In this document: in pieces, positions 1 to 9,208 of the stretch
Layout: every line of letters starts with the position of its first letter
Position numbering within the stretch: the first letter of the stretch is position 1
Assembly (NCBI GenBank): GCA_020053355.1
Contig: JAGVNI010000003.1
Location: forward strand, 1-64,000
Direction: 5' to 3'
DNA length: 64,000 nt
From: an archaeon
Lineage (GTDB): Archaea; Micrarchaeota; Micrarchaeia; Anstonellales; Bilamarchaeaceae
The notes under the pieces: model-generated
The model's input: only the letters and a program-made list of their open reading frames with translations
Told to the model about the DNA's origin: nothing
The model's database searches: none
Position numbers and translations under genes: made by a program

Positions 1-187
1 ATCTGGGTGCGATGGATGCCCGGCCGTACTCGAGCGAGCCACCGCCTTCTTTGCTGAGATTGTACGCGTTTGGGATGCCTTCGTAGGATTGGATGGCTTC
101 CAGTATCCTTGCATCAACTTCAGAGTAGTCCATCCCCATCTAAATCGTTATAATCAATGTATGAAAAAGAATATAAAAGATTCTGTA

Positions 188-2929
188 TCACTCGATGACG
201 ATGGCCGGCTTGTCCGGAAGGGCGGATTTGGCCTTTTCGTGCTTCGGCTGCTCCTCCGGAAGGACTTCAACCGTGCACGAGTATTCCTTTGCAAGGAAAC
301 CGGCAGCATCATTCAGCGCATCCAGTTCGTCCTTCTGTGTAATCGGCGTTGGAAGCGAATGCACGTTCTTCATTATGCCCTTGGAGAGGGCCGAGACCGC
401 CTTCATGTCGAACTTTTTGGCTGCCGCCGCCTTCATGAACGTATCGATTTTAGGGTTCTCCTTCGCAAGGTTGTAGAGGTCCCGCTTCCAATCGGAAGCG
501 ACGTAAATCGTCACCTTCTGGGGCTGCTTGCCGATCAGGCCGGAAATCTTCTCTATATCGCCATGCACCTTCCGGATGAGTTCTTCCCCGCGCTCGATTG
601 AATCGTCAATCTTCGCATGGTCCGGCTTCGGGAACGGCGCGAATGACACGAACCCCTTGTTGCCAAGGAGCTCCCAGTATTCCTCGCAGTAGTGCGGCAT
701 GAATGGTGCAATCAGAACGACCCATTTCTCGAAGAAGTCCTTGAGGTTCGGTTCACTGGAACGTTTCAGGTACCATTGGAGGTCGCTTGTCACTTCGTAG
801 AATATCTCCAGGGCGAGGTCACGGATTGCCAGCTCTGAATAAAGCTTGTCCGCCCGCTCGATTTTCCTATTCAGGCGCGAGAGCAGCCAGCGCTCGATTC
901 TGCCATGCGGCTTTCCGCCCGCCTGCAACGAATCCTGCACCAGCTTGTCGATTAGCGCCATCCTCGAGCGGACGCCATCAGCAACACTCCGGTTGAAATC
1001 AGTATCGCTTGAGAGGTCTGCGCCACACACGACCGAGAAACGGATGACATCTGCCCCGTATTCCTTTATCGCTTTGCGCAGCGGCAGGATGTTGCCCATG
1101 CTCTTGCTCATCTTGCTCCCGTCCATCAGGACGAAACCGTTAGTCACAATCTGTTTCGGCCAGAGCTTCTTCTCCGGGAAAATGCCGACATGATTGAAGA
1201 TGTAGAGCGTCAAATGGTTCCGGATGAGATCGCCAGCGGAGTGCCGGGAGTCCACAGGATACCAGAAAAGGAAGCTTTCGCGGAGCTTGCCAACCCGGGC
1301 ATCCGTTACCTTAGGCCCTTTGCCCAGGAAAACCGCATCGAAGAATGCCTCGTCCAGTTCAGTTGCCGGGATTTCCTTGATTTGATGGGCGACCGTGTAA
1401 TATGCCATGTAGATTGTCGAGTCCGAAAGCGCCTCAATCATCTTGCTCTCGTCGAAAGGGAATTTCGTGCCGAGTCCTGCTGCCCTCGTGCTCGGCCTGG
1501 TCTTGAACCAGTCAATCGTGTAAAGGTATTCGCCACGCGTGTCGGCAGGAATGATTTTCATCCCTTCCAGGCATTCCTTGGCCTTCGCTTTCCATTCCGG
1601 GACGCCGTAATCGATGAACCACTGGTCTTTGAGGATGTTGACGACGACATGCGAGCCGCAGCGGCAGAAAATCGGGCCGTTTCCCAGCGTGACGATGTTG
1701 AACGCCTTTCCATGAGCCCGAAGGTCGTCTGCAATCTTCACCTTGGCATCGATGGCCTTCTGCCCGGCATACTTGCCAAGAACCATTACCCCCTCATGGG
1801 CTTCTTTTGTGTATATCTCTTCGGTCGCTTTCTCGGATGCCGGGTCGAGCTGGTCCTTCACGCCCATCTTCTCGACGATGTCTTTGGCCGGTGCCGCCCC
1901 GTATCCCTTCAGTGAAACCACTTGCGGCATCCTGATGCTGCCCATTCCCAAATCGCGAAGGGCAAGGTAATCAAGAGGGGCATGCGCCGGCACGCTCATG
2001 ACTATCCCGGTACCGATTTCTGCTGATACGAAACCCGCCCGATAGACCGGCACCGCCTCATTGGTCATGGGGTTGACGGCCTTCATCTTGAGTATGTCCT
2101 CGGCCTTGATTTCGCCGATTATTTCAAGGCCCAGCTGCAGATTGAGCACTTCGGCGGCCTTTTCAGAGATGATAATCACTTCGCCCTTGTGCTTTGCGCG
2201 CAGGTATTTGGCCTCCGGATTGACCCATATGTTGGTCACACCGTAGACCGTTTCCGGCCTGTATGTGGTCACGACGAGTGAAACAGGCTCCTCGGCGCCA
2301 GAAACCGCGAACTTGATGACCGTGACATCCTCCAGCTCCGGGTCCACGTCCCCGCGCGTGTCGTGCGCGCTGACGGCGTTCTTATCCGCAGGGCACCAGG
2401 CTATCGGGTATTCCCCCTTGATAAGGTAGCCAAGCTCTTTCAGCTTGCGGAACTGCCACTGGATGAAGCGGTTGAACCGCTCATCGTAGGAATAGAATTT
2501 CCTCCGCCAGTCGATGGAGTAGCCGATCTCCTTCATGCCCCGCTCGATTTCATCAGAGAAATACGAGACGAGAGCCCTGGGTTCGCTGAGCGTGGCGGCT
2601 TTTTCGGGCGGAATCCCGTAGATCCGCTCGAAAACTCCGAGAACATCAGGGTCTTTTCCAGCGATGCGCTTCGCCATGGCGAGAATCGGCGTGCCGGTGA
2701 CATGGAATGCCATGGGGAATAGGACGTGGTATCCCTTAAGGCGCAGGTAGCGTGAATAGATGTCGGCGGTCGTGTATGTCCTCCCGTGGCCGATGTGCTG
2801 GGGTGAGTTAGGGTATGGGAATGCAGCGGTGATATAGCGCTTCTCCTTGCCTGGCGCGGGGTCGCTTTCGAAGGCGCGGGCTTCGGCCCACCGCCTGGAC
2901 CATTTGGTTTCAATAGCAGTAGCGTCCAT
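188..2929 (-). CDS. leuS: Leucyl-tRNA synthetase (archaeal type)
   Basis: 913 aa ORF; class I aaRS features: AAFPYPNSPQHIGHGRTYTTADIYSRY near N-terminus, DGSKMSKSMGN (KMSKS), editing-domain region. Confidence 0.95.
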   Translation of the reverse strand: MDATAIETKWSRRWAEARAFESDPAPGKEKRYITAAFPYPNSPQHIGHGRTYTTADIYSRYLRLKGYHVLFPMAFHVTGTPILAMAKRIAGKDPDVLGVFERIYGIPPEKAATLSEPRALVSYFSDEIERGMKEIGYSIDWRRKFYSYDERFNRFIQWQFRKLKELGYLIKGEYPIAWCPADKNAVSAHDTRGDVDPELEDVTVIKFAVSGAEEPVSLVVTTYRPETVYGVTNIWVNPEAKYLRAKHKGEVIIISEKAAEVLNLQLGLEIIGEIKAEDILKMKAVNPMTNEAVPVYRAGFVSAEIGTGIVMSVPAHAPLDYLALRDLGMGSIRMPQVVSLKGYGAAPAKDIVEKMGVKDQLDPASEKATEEIYTKEAHEGVMVLGKYAGQKAIDAKVKIADDLRAHGKAFNIVTLGNGPIFCRCGSHVVVNILKDQWFIDYGVPEWKAKAKECLEGMKIIPADTRGEYLYTIDWFKTRPSTRAAGLGTKFPFDESKMIEALSDSTIYMAYYTVAHQIKEIPATELDEAFFDAVFLGKGPKVTDARVGKLRESFLFWYPVDSRHSAGDLIRNHLTLYIFNHVGIFPEKKLWPKQIVTNGFVLMDGSKMSKSMGNILPLRKAIKEYGADVIRFSVVCGADLSSDTDFNRSVADGVRSRMALIDKLVQDSLQAGGKPHGRIERWLLSRLNRKIERADKLYSELAIRDLALEIFYEVTSDLQWYLKRSSEPNLKDFFEKWVVLIAPFMPHYCEEYWELLGNKGFVSFAPFPKPDHAKIDDSIERGEELIRKVHGDIEKISGLIGKQPQKVTIYVASDWKRDLYNLAKENPKIDTFMKAAAAKKFDMKAVSALSKGIMKNVHSLPTPITQKDELDALNDAAGFLAKEYSCTVEVLPEEQPKHEKAKSALPDKPAIVIE

Positions 2930-2960
2930 ACGGGCATATTCACCGGGAAACGTTTAAATT

Positions 2961-3893
2961 TCAGTGTTTCCGGCGCGCGGGGGGTTCCCTGAATGTGGGG
3001 CGTTCCGATGAGGCTGGTGGCGCAACGCTTGTATGCACTGCCCCGGCGCTTACCCCCAGGCGCATCATCAATTCAGCAGTCATCACCGGGTCAGGGCGTT
3101 CAGCTGCTTCAGGCTCGGGGGTGGGGGGCATCGAATCGTGCAGGCATCCCATGGCCTTGCCCCGAATGGATACTGGGAGGCGGCCATCTTCGGATATGTC
3201 GGTCAGTATCGCGAAATCCTTGGCGGCATAAGCCAATTCGATGGACGTCATGGCCGCGGCTTGCACCTGGTCCTCGAGGGCTATCCGGATGTCCACAGGC
3301 AGGCTTTTTTGGCCCTCCATTGCGAGAAGAATGGGGTAGTTGCCCTGTTCCACGGCCAGCTTGATTAGCAGGAGGCCAGCGGGCTTCTTAACTTCGTAGA
3401 TTACATCGGGCGATGTCGCGAGATTGAACAGCGTGGAGAATTTCAGCTCTTTTTCCGCCTGTTTCATGATGGCCTCGCCAGCCGCCGAACATGCTTTGTC
3501 ATGGTATCGCTTGTCGGTAAGGATATCCCAAAGCGCCTTTTCATCGTATGGCTCGGAATAGCGCATGACCAGCGCGGCGCCTGCATGAAGCGCGATTACA
3601 AGGGGGACATCCTGCCGCACTGCGACATCCTGAAGCGGGGTCAGCGTACCGGAGTTCTTGCATGCAGTCATCGCTGCTGCGAGGATATTATTCCGCGCTT
3701 CTTCGGCAAGGAACGGCGGCGTGCCTTCATCCTTGCACAGGTCAATCAGCACGGAGTAGCGGCCATACCTGGTCAGGCTTTCGATGACCTTGGCGCCGGC
3801 ATCCCGGCAGGACGTCTCGTCTTTGCCATATTTGGCCTGCAGGATGAAAGGGGTGACGTTCGGCAGTTCCCCTCCAGGTGAATCTTCAACCAT
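2961..3893 (-). CDS. Hypothetical protein with HEAT-like alpha-helical repeats
   Basis: 310 aa ORF with recurring L..L....LP..IR..A.....A units; no catalytic motif recognised. Confidence 0.55.
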   Translation of the reverse strand: MVEDSPGGELPNVTPFILQAKYGKDETSCRDAGAKVIESLTRYGRYSVLIDLCKDEGTPPFLAEEARNNILAAAMTACKNSGTLTPLQDVAVRQDVPLVIALHAGAALVMRYSEPYDEKALWDILTDKRYHDKACSAAGEAIMKQAEKELKFSTLFNLATSPDVIYEVKKPAGLLLIKLAVEQGNYPILLAMEGQKSLPVDIRIALEDQVQAAAMTSIELAYAAKDFAILTDISEDGRLPVSIRGKAMGCLHDSMPPTPEPEAAERPDPVMTAELMMRLGVSAGAVHTSVAPPASSERPTFREPPARRKH

Positions 3894-4117
3894 GGAGGGA
3901 TATTGTCGTGGAATGCTTATAAATGTTATTAAAAATAAAAGAAAATGCTTGGAGAGCGGGGTGTAGAGGGGTTGTAGGGGCGGTTTCAGGCGATAATGTT
4001 TTAGAAAGTGGCAAAAAGAGAGCCTATTTAAACCCTTTCAGGCACATCTAGCATACAAGGACCGACTGGTCCTGCGAAAGCCTTAATGAGCATTTATAAG
4101 GTTTTCCGCGCAATTGA

Positions 4118-4555
4118 ATGTTCATGGGATCAGAATTGAGAGTGGGAGACATCATGACCAAGAAGGTCATCGTCGTACCATTCGGCAAGACCATCCTGGA
4201 CGTCGCTAAATTGATGAAGAAGAGCGCCATAGGCTCAGTCATTGTCGTTGAGGACAAAGAGGGCAAGCACGCCAAAGGGATAATCACGGAACGCGACATA
4301 GTCTACAAGATACTGGCCAAGGGAAGCGACCCCTACAAAATCAACGCGGAGGAAATCATGTCCAAGCCGCTTAGGGTGGTTAAGCCAGACACAACCATAG
4401 AGGATGCAGCTAAGGCGATGAGGGAGAACAGGATAAAGAGGCTCCCGGTCGTCAATGACGATAACGAACTCATAGGAATACTGAGCGAAGGGGATATCAT
4501 GAAGATATTCCCAGTAGTCGTAGACCTCATAGAAGAGAGGGCTGCAATCTCATAA
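4118..4555 (+). CDS. CBS-domain pair protein
   Basis: 145 aa: VGDIMTKKVIVV...GSVIVVEDKEGKHAKGIITERDIV...IMSKPLRVVKPDTTIEDAAKAM...RLPVVNDDNELIGILSEGDI, two CBS motifs. Confidence 0.9.
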   Translation: MFMGSELRVGDIMTKKVIVVPFGKTILDVAKLMKKSAIGSVIVVEDKEGKHAKGIITERDIVYKILAKGSDPYKINAEEIMSKPLRVVKPDTTIEDAAKAMRENRIKRLPVVNDDNELIGILSEGDIMKIFPVVVDLIEERAAIS

Positions 4556-4726
4556 TCACACTGTGCATGGATGGCCACCTGAGCCATTAGAGTAATGATG
4601 GAACGGCTTCCCCGAAAGGGGGGGCAGGCCTCGAAAGGGGCGGTCAACAGTGCACAGGTGATAGTTGTGACTCATTCTGAAAGCCCAGTTTTCAGGTGCT
4701 TTTTAAAAAAAGCGCAGGAGGAAAGC

Positions 4727-5119
4727 GTGGAAACTAGGGAAAGGCTCAAGAAGCTCGATAAAATCCTGGACAAGCTCAGGGACAGCTGGGTCCTGGCCGA
4801 GGGCCAGAGGGACAGGAGCGCGCTAAAAGGCCTCGGAATCGGGAATGTTTTGACGATTTCCGGGAACCTTCGGGCGAGCTGCGGGATATTGGGCGCCAAA
4901 AATGTGGATAAGGCATATGTGCTAAGCGACCTTGACCGCAGGGGGGATGAACTGGCCAAGAGGGCCGGGGACGAGCTCGGTTCGCACTCGATTAGGGCGG
5001 ACATCGAGACGCGGCGGATGCTTGCGCACCTGCTCCGGATAAGGTATTTCGAAGACGCGAAAAAAGCGTATGACAAACTGAAAGAGGAAATGATTAACGA
5101 AGGTGAACATGATGGCTAA
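4727..5119 (+). CDS. Small Toprim-like protein upstream of dnaG
   Basis: Within ORF 4595..5119; GTG at 4727 preceded by AGGAGGAAAGC (good SD); VLAEGQRDRSALKGLG...VYVLSDLDRRGDELAKR is Toprim-like (E...DxD). Overlaps start of dnaG. Confidence 0.65.
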   Translation: METRERLKKLDKILDKLRDSWVLAEGQRDRSALKGLGIGNVLTISGNLRASCGILGAKNVDKAYVLSDLDRRGDELAKRAGDELGSHSIRADIETRRMLAHLLRIRYFEDAKKAYDKLKEEMINEGEHDG

Positions 5120-6557
5120 GACATACATCGATACAGTGAAATATTTGATATACACGAATGTGGAAATCGGCGGCCTGGTCGAGAAGCCCGACGTAGTCGG
5201 CGCGATATTCGGCCAGACCGAAGGCCTCCTCGGGGATGAACTGGACCTGCGCGACCTGCAGAAGAACGGCAGGATAGGCAGGATTGAAGTTGACCTCGCC
5301 GGGAGGGACGGGAAGACGACCGGCGTGATAAAGATACCGAGCTCCCTGGACATGGTCGAGACCTGCATCATCGCAGCCGCTCTGGAGACTGTGGACCGGG
5401 TCGGACCTTGCGAGGCAAGGCTCAAGATAACAAAGGTCGAGGATACGAGGAACCAGAAGAGGAAACAGCTAGTCGACCGGGCGAAACTTCTCCTCAAGAA
5501 CCTGCTGAATACTGAAATCCCTGAAAGCAAGGAGATTTCTCAGCTCGTGCGGGACGAAGTCAAGACCGCCGAAATCGTGGAATACGGGCAGGATAGGCTC
5601 CCGGCAGGCCCGACCATCGACAGGAGCAACGAGGTTGTTTTCGTCGAAGGCAGGGCTGATGTCGTCAACCTGCTGAAAAACGACGTTACCAACGTGATTG
5701 CGATTGGCGGCGCGAAGGTGACGAGGACGATTGTCGAGCTGTCGAAAAGGAAGGAGGTCACTCTCTTCCTTGACGGCGACAGGGGCGGGGACATCATCCT
5801 GAACGAACTCGCGCAGGGCGGCGTGGACATCGATTTCGTCTCCAGGGCGCCAGCCGGCCTTGAAGTCGAGGAATTGACGCGCAAGGAGCTGATAAAGTAT
5901 CTCCGGAACAGGACGCCTTACGAGCAGGGCGCGAAGGGCAACAAAGGCCCCGAGAGGCGCACTGTCGAGATTCCAAGGTTCAGGCAGCCGGATGTCCGGG
6001 AAGAGGAGAAACCTGAGCCTGCGCGCGTTGAGATGAGGCCGGAACTCCGGCCTATCGAGGCAAGGCCCGAGCCAAGGCAGTTCGAAAGCAGGCCCGAACC
6101 CGCTGCATTTGAACGCAGGCCTGAGCAAAGGCCGGAACCAAGAGCCGAGCCAAGGCAGGAACCGAGACAGCAATCCCGGGGAAGGCGCAGGGAAGTCCCG
6201 GAGGATGTCCCGAGGCTTGAAGTGCCTGACACGTCAGAATCCGGAACCGCAGCCCCAACTGATTCGCCGTCCCTTAGCAAGGATGACCTGATGAAGGAGC
6301 TCGAAGCGCTCGGCAACACCCTGAAGGCGAGGTTCTACAACGCGAACCTCCAGCATGTGTCCGAAGTGCCGGTCCGGGATGTCATAAAATCCCTGAGCGA
6401 GTCCCGGGACGTCCATGCGATTGTCTTCGACGGCATCATCACGCAGAGGCTTGCCGACCTTGCATCCAAGCAGGGCGTGAAGCTCCTTATCGGCCTGAAG
6501 ATAGGCAACGTGAACAAGGTGCCTGAGAACATCGAGATAATCACGAAGAACAAGTGA
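5109..6557 (+). CDS. dnaG: Archaeal DnaG (primase-like, exosome-associated) with Pro/Glu/Arg-rich insert
   Basis: MMAKTYIDTVKYLIYTNVEIGGLVEKPDVVGAIFGQTEGLLGDELDLRDLQK is the hallmark N-terminus; Toprim EGRADVVNLL...LDGDRGGD; start at 5109 or 5112. Confidence 0.95.
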   Translation: MMAKTYIDTVKYLIYTNVEIGGLVEKPDVVGAIFGQTEGLLGDELDLRDLQKNGRIGRIEVDLAGRDGKTTGVIKIPSSLDMVETCIIAAALETVDRVGPCEARLKITKVEDTRNQKRKQLVDRAKLLLKNLLNTEIPESKEISQLVRDEVKTAEIVEYGQDRLPAGPTIDRSNEVVFVEGRADVVNLLKNDVTNVIAIGGAKVTRTIVELSKRKEVTLFLDGDRGGDIILNELAQGGVDIDFVSRAPAGLEVEELTRKELIKYLRNRTPYEQGAKGNKGPERRTVEIPRFRQPDVREEEKPEPARVEMRPELRPIEARPEPRQFESRPEPAAFERRPEQRPEPRAEPRQEPRQQSRGRRREVPEDVPRLEVPDTSESGTAAPTDSPSLSKDDLMKELEALGNTLKARFYNANLQHVSEVPVRDVIKSLSESRDVHAIVFDGIITQRLADLASKQGVKLLIGLKIGNVNKVPENIEIITKNK

Positions 6558-6603
6558 TTTTTTTTTATTTTTTTCTCATTTATTATTATCAACATAAGGG
6601 GGA

Positions 6604-7017
6604 TTGCCTACGGGATTGGACTGGTCGAAAATCTTCAGGAATTTAGCGTGGACAATGGTCATGCTCCCCGTAACGATCCTCATCCTCGTCCATCCGCTCA
6701 TCGTATTCGTAATCGCATACTACGCCGGGATTAAATTACACCCCGTTTATGCGATGATGGTTGGCGTGTTGATGGAACTGGCGGTTGCGGCGCTGTTCCT
6801 GGTTTTTCTCAAAGAAAAAGCCGGAATACCGAACCGCCTCCTCCGACAAACAGTCAAAAGCGCCATAAATGTAGTGTCCTTGTGGTTCACGAGCACAGCC
6901 GACTATGCCAGCGCCGACAGGGAGGAGCTCACGATGGAACTTGCAAGCATCGCGGTTGTTTCTTCCCTGATATGGGGTGCAGTGACAGCCCTGGCTATAT
7001 ATGCATTAAGCGGATAG
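6604..7017 (+). CDS. Small polytopic membrane protein
   Basis: 137 aa, about 3-4 hydrophobic segments; TTG start after AAGGGGGA. Confidence 0.5.
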   Translation: MPTGLDWSKIFRNLAWTMVMLPVTILILVHPLIVFVIAYYAGIKLHPVYAMMVGVLMELAVAALFLVFLKEKAGIPNRLLRQTVKSAINVVSLWFTSTADYASADREELTMELASIAVVSSLIWGAVTALAIYALSG

Positions 7018-7038
7018 ACAGAAACAGGGGTCCTGGTT

Positions 7039-7662
7039 TTACGTATCCAATTCTATGCCGTGCGAGAGGTACCAGTCCCGGGCGGCTATCAGGTTCGATT
7101 GGCCAGGGCAGGCAGAGGGGCTTCCGTAGCCGGCGATATGCACGTCATATCCGGAACGTTTGAACAGCCCGAACTGCATGAAGTCCGGCACCCGGCCGTA
7201 ATCGCCGCTCTGGCCGAACACGAGAATACGATGCAGGTCGTAATCGGCAACCATATATCCGCCACCCAGCACGACGCGGCCGAATTCCCTTTGTATGTGC
7301 AATAGCTTCTTGAGAATCTGGCATATCTGCCTATGGTTGAGCGCCTCGATGCCTGCGAGCGACGGGTCGCTAATCCACAGCATCGCATAGGCCTTGACCT
7401 CGCCCTTTGTCGCCTTGACCTCGAATGTCCCGGCTTCCCGCCCGTGGAACAGTCCGGTGTTGCCATCAAGGAGGGGCTGGCCGAATTTCAAGCTGTAAAT
7501 GAGCGGGGGGCGGTATTTGAGATAGGGCGGAACGAAAAGGTCTTCACGCTCGACGATTTGGATTTCCTTCCGGGCATCCGGATGCTTCCTGAACCCCAAC
7601 TGCACGCCCCTAACACCCCTAATTACAACACTAGTTGTGAAGGATATATAAAAGAATGTCAC
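7039..7662 (-). CDS. Hypothetical protein
   Basis: 207 aa ORF, convergent with previous gene; no family assigned with confidence. Confidence 0.5.
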   Translation of the reverse strand: MTFFYISFTTSVVIRGVRGVQLGFRKHPDARKEIQIVEREDLFVPPYLKYRPPLIYSLKFGQPLLDGNTGLFHGREAGTFEVKATKGEVKAYAMLWISDPSLAGIEALNHRQICQILKKLLHIQREFGRVVLGGGYMVADYDLHRILVFGQSGDYGRVPDFMQFGLFKRSGYDVHIAGYGSPSACPGQSNLIAARDWYLSHGIELDT

Positions 7663-7697
7663 AAAAGTGTGGCCAAGCAGGGCCGCAGCGATGCGAA

Positions 7698-8180
7698 TCA
7701 GCGGTACATGCTGAGATCTATGGCTGCGAGGCTGGTGCCGCCCGTGCTGTTGACGATTGTGGCAAGCCTCCGTATCTTGACGACGTTCGCGGTTCCGGCG
7801 GGAACCGCTCCGCCGATAGTCGTAATCGAGCCGTCGGCGAGATTTGTGATGAGGATAGATGCCCCGTAAGCGGTGCTCAGCTTCTGCCTCAGCCAGGACT
7901 GGCTCTGCGCCCCTGCGCAGTCGACAATCGACTGGTTGACACGCCGGTCATCCCAGGCTCTTGCGAACCCAAGGCGGTCCATCGAGTCGCACGACGCCGC
8001 CGAGGGTGATGAGGGCGTGAAAAGCAGGTTGGATACCCGGATGGCATCCTTGGAGAGCGGGTCGTTCTGGTAATCAAGGAACGAGCGCACACTGTGCCAG
8101 TATGAAAGCAGCGCCACCAGGGCGAGCACGAATATAACCGAGGCGATTATCGCGTCGAAGCTGAAATATTGTCCTTTCAT
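7698..8180 (-). CDS. Pilin-like secreted protein (single N-terminal TM)
   Basis: Internal start MKGQYFSFDAIIASVIFVLALVALLSYW at 8180; hydrophobic N-terminal helix after a KGQ-like processing site. Confidence 0.6.
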   Translation of the reverse strand: MKGQYFSFDAIIASVIFVLALVALLSYWHSVRSFLDYQNDPLSKDAIRVSNLLFTPSSPSAASCDSMDRLGFARAWDDRRVNQSIVDCAGAQSQSWLRQKLSTAYGASILITNLADGSITTIGGAVPAGTANVVKIRRLATIVNSTGGTSLAAIDLSMYR

Positions 8181-8258
8181 ATCAAAACCCTCTCCATGTA
8201 TTCTTAGTGGGGTTTTGCATCCCCATCTTGGACCGTGCTGCAAACATATCTTCACCCT

Positions 8259-8714
8259 TTATGGCAATTGCGTGATTGTCAGGTTCTCCCCGTCATTGGT
8301 CAGCATGAGCGTATTGGAGCAGGCGGTGCTATCGAGAGCCGAGCCGCTGATGCACGAACCGCTGATTCTGTAATTGTACTTCGGAACGTCATATTGGTAG
8401 CTGAAATTCGCATAGTCCCCGATATAGTCGATTATTATCGAGGAGTTCTGGGCGGCGAGGTTGGAAAGATCCATCCGGTACGGCCTGGCGAATATCGTCT
8501 TGGGGAATGAATAATTGTACGAGAAGCCCGGCCCGCCCTTCACCGCAAGCGTCAATGCCGTGACGAATCCGTCGCCAGTCTCTTTGGCGACAGTGTTCTG
8601 CTGCAACGGCACCTCGGATGTCTGGAGGTCGCTGACGACAATGAATGCGGCGATGGCGATCAGCATGAACACGGCAGTATAAAGCATGAACTCTGTCGCG
8701 GCTTGCCCGTGCAA
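8259..8714 (-). CDS. Type IV pilin-like protein (class III signal peptide)
   Basis: HGQAATEFMLYTAVFMLIAIAAFIVV matches archaeal class III signal peptide (G|QxxxE + hydrophobic helix); start uncertain (TTG at 8714 or ORF start 8801). Confidence 0.65.
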   Translation of the reverse strand: MHGQAATEFMLYTAVFMLIAIAAFIVVSDLQTSEVPLQQNTVAKETGDGFVTALTLAVKGGPGFSYNYSFPKTIFARPYRMDLSNLAAQNSSIIIDYIGDYANFSYQYDVPKYNYRISGSCISGSALDSTACSNTLMLTNDGENLTITQLP

Positions 8715-8781
8715 GCTGCGGCAAGAGGTCGGGGACCTCTCTGTCGCGGCCTGGCCGCGTAGACCCCCGGAGGGCCTGGAG

Positions 8782-9207
8782 CTAAGGAGCTGCCGGGTCA
8801 ATCAGTTCCACCTCTCCATTGTTATTCGCCCGGATTACGAGCTTGATGAGTCCGCCCTTGCCGGTTATCGTCATGCTGCCTGCGCCTATTTTGGCAATCG
8901 TGGGGGATGCGGCATCGAACGCGCCGCCCCCGGTCTTGATGCGGACGACCACCTCGCCATCCGAGGCGTACAGGGATTGGGTGGAAGGCGGGATGTTCAC
9001 CAGCACTTCGCGCTGGGCGCCTGGCCCTTGCGCATAGACCGAATTCATCGAGTCCGCAACGGTCCTGGATGTGGCATCTGCCTGCGCTTTGGCCGTGTCT
9101 TCGTACCCAATCGAGCTCACTGAGAGGAGCAGGAAGAGCACGGGAATGGTGAATGCGATCACTACGCCGACAGTTATGAGAAGCTCAAGAGATGATTGTC
9201 CTTTCAT
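8782..9207 (-). CDS. Type IV pilin-like protein (class III signal peptide)
   Basis: MKGQSSLELLITVGVVIAFTIPVLFLLLSV, canonical K-G|QxSxEL. Confidence 0.75.
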   Translation of the reverse strand: MKGQSSLELLITVGVVIAFTIPVLFLLLSVSSIGYEDTAKAQADATSRTVADSMNSVYAQGPGAQREVLVNIPPSTQSLYASDGEVVVRIKTGGGAFDAASPTIAKIGAGSMTITGKGGLIKLVIRANNNGEVELIDPAAP

Positions 9208-9208
9208 G

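Noticed and set aside
89-2722. Many ORFs on the plus strand opposite leuS (89..601, 1190..1915, 2363..2722 and others)
   Set aside because: Antisense shadow ORFs typical of GC-rich codon usage; low-complexity compositions; leuS on the other strand is unambiguous
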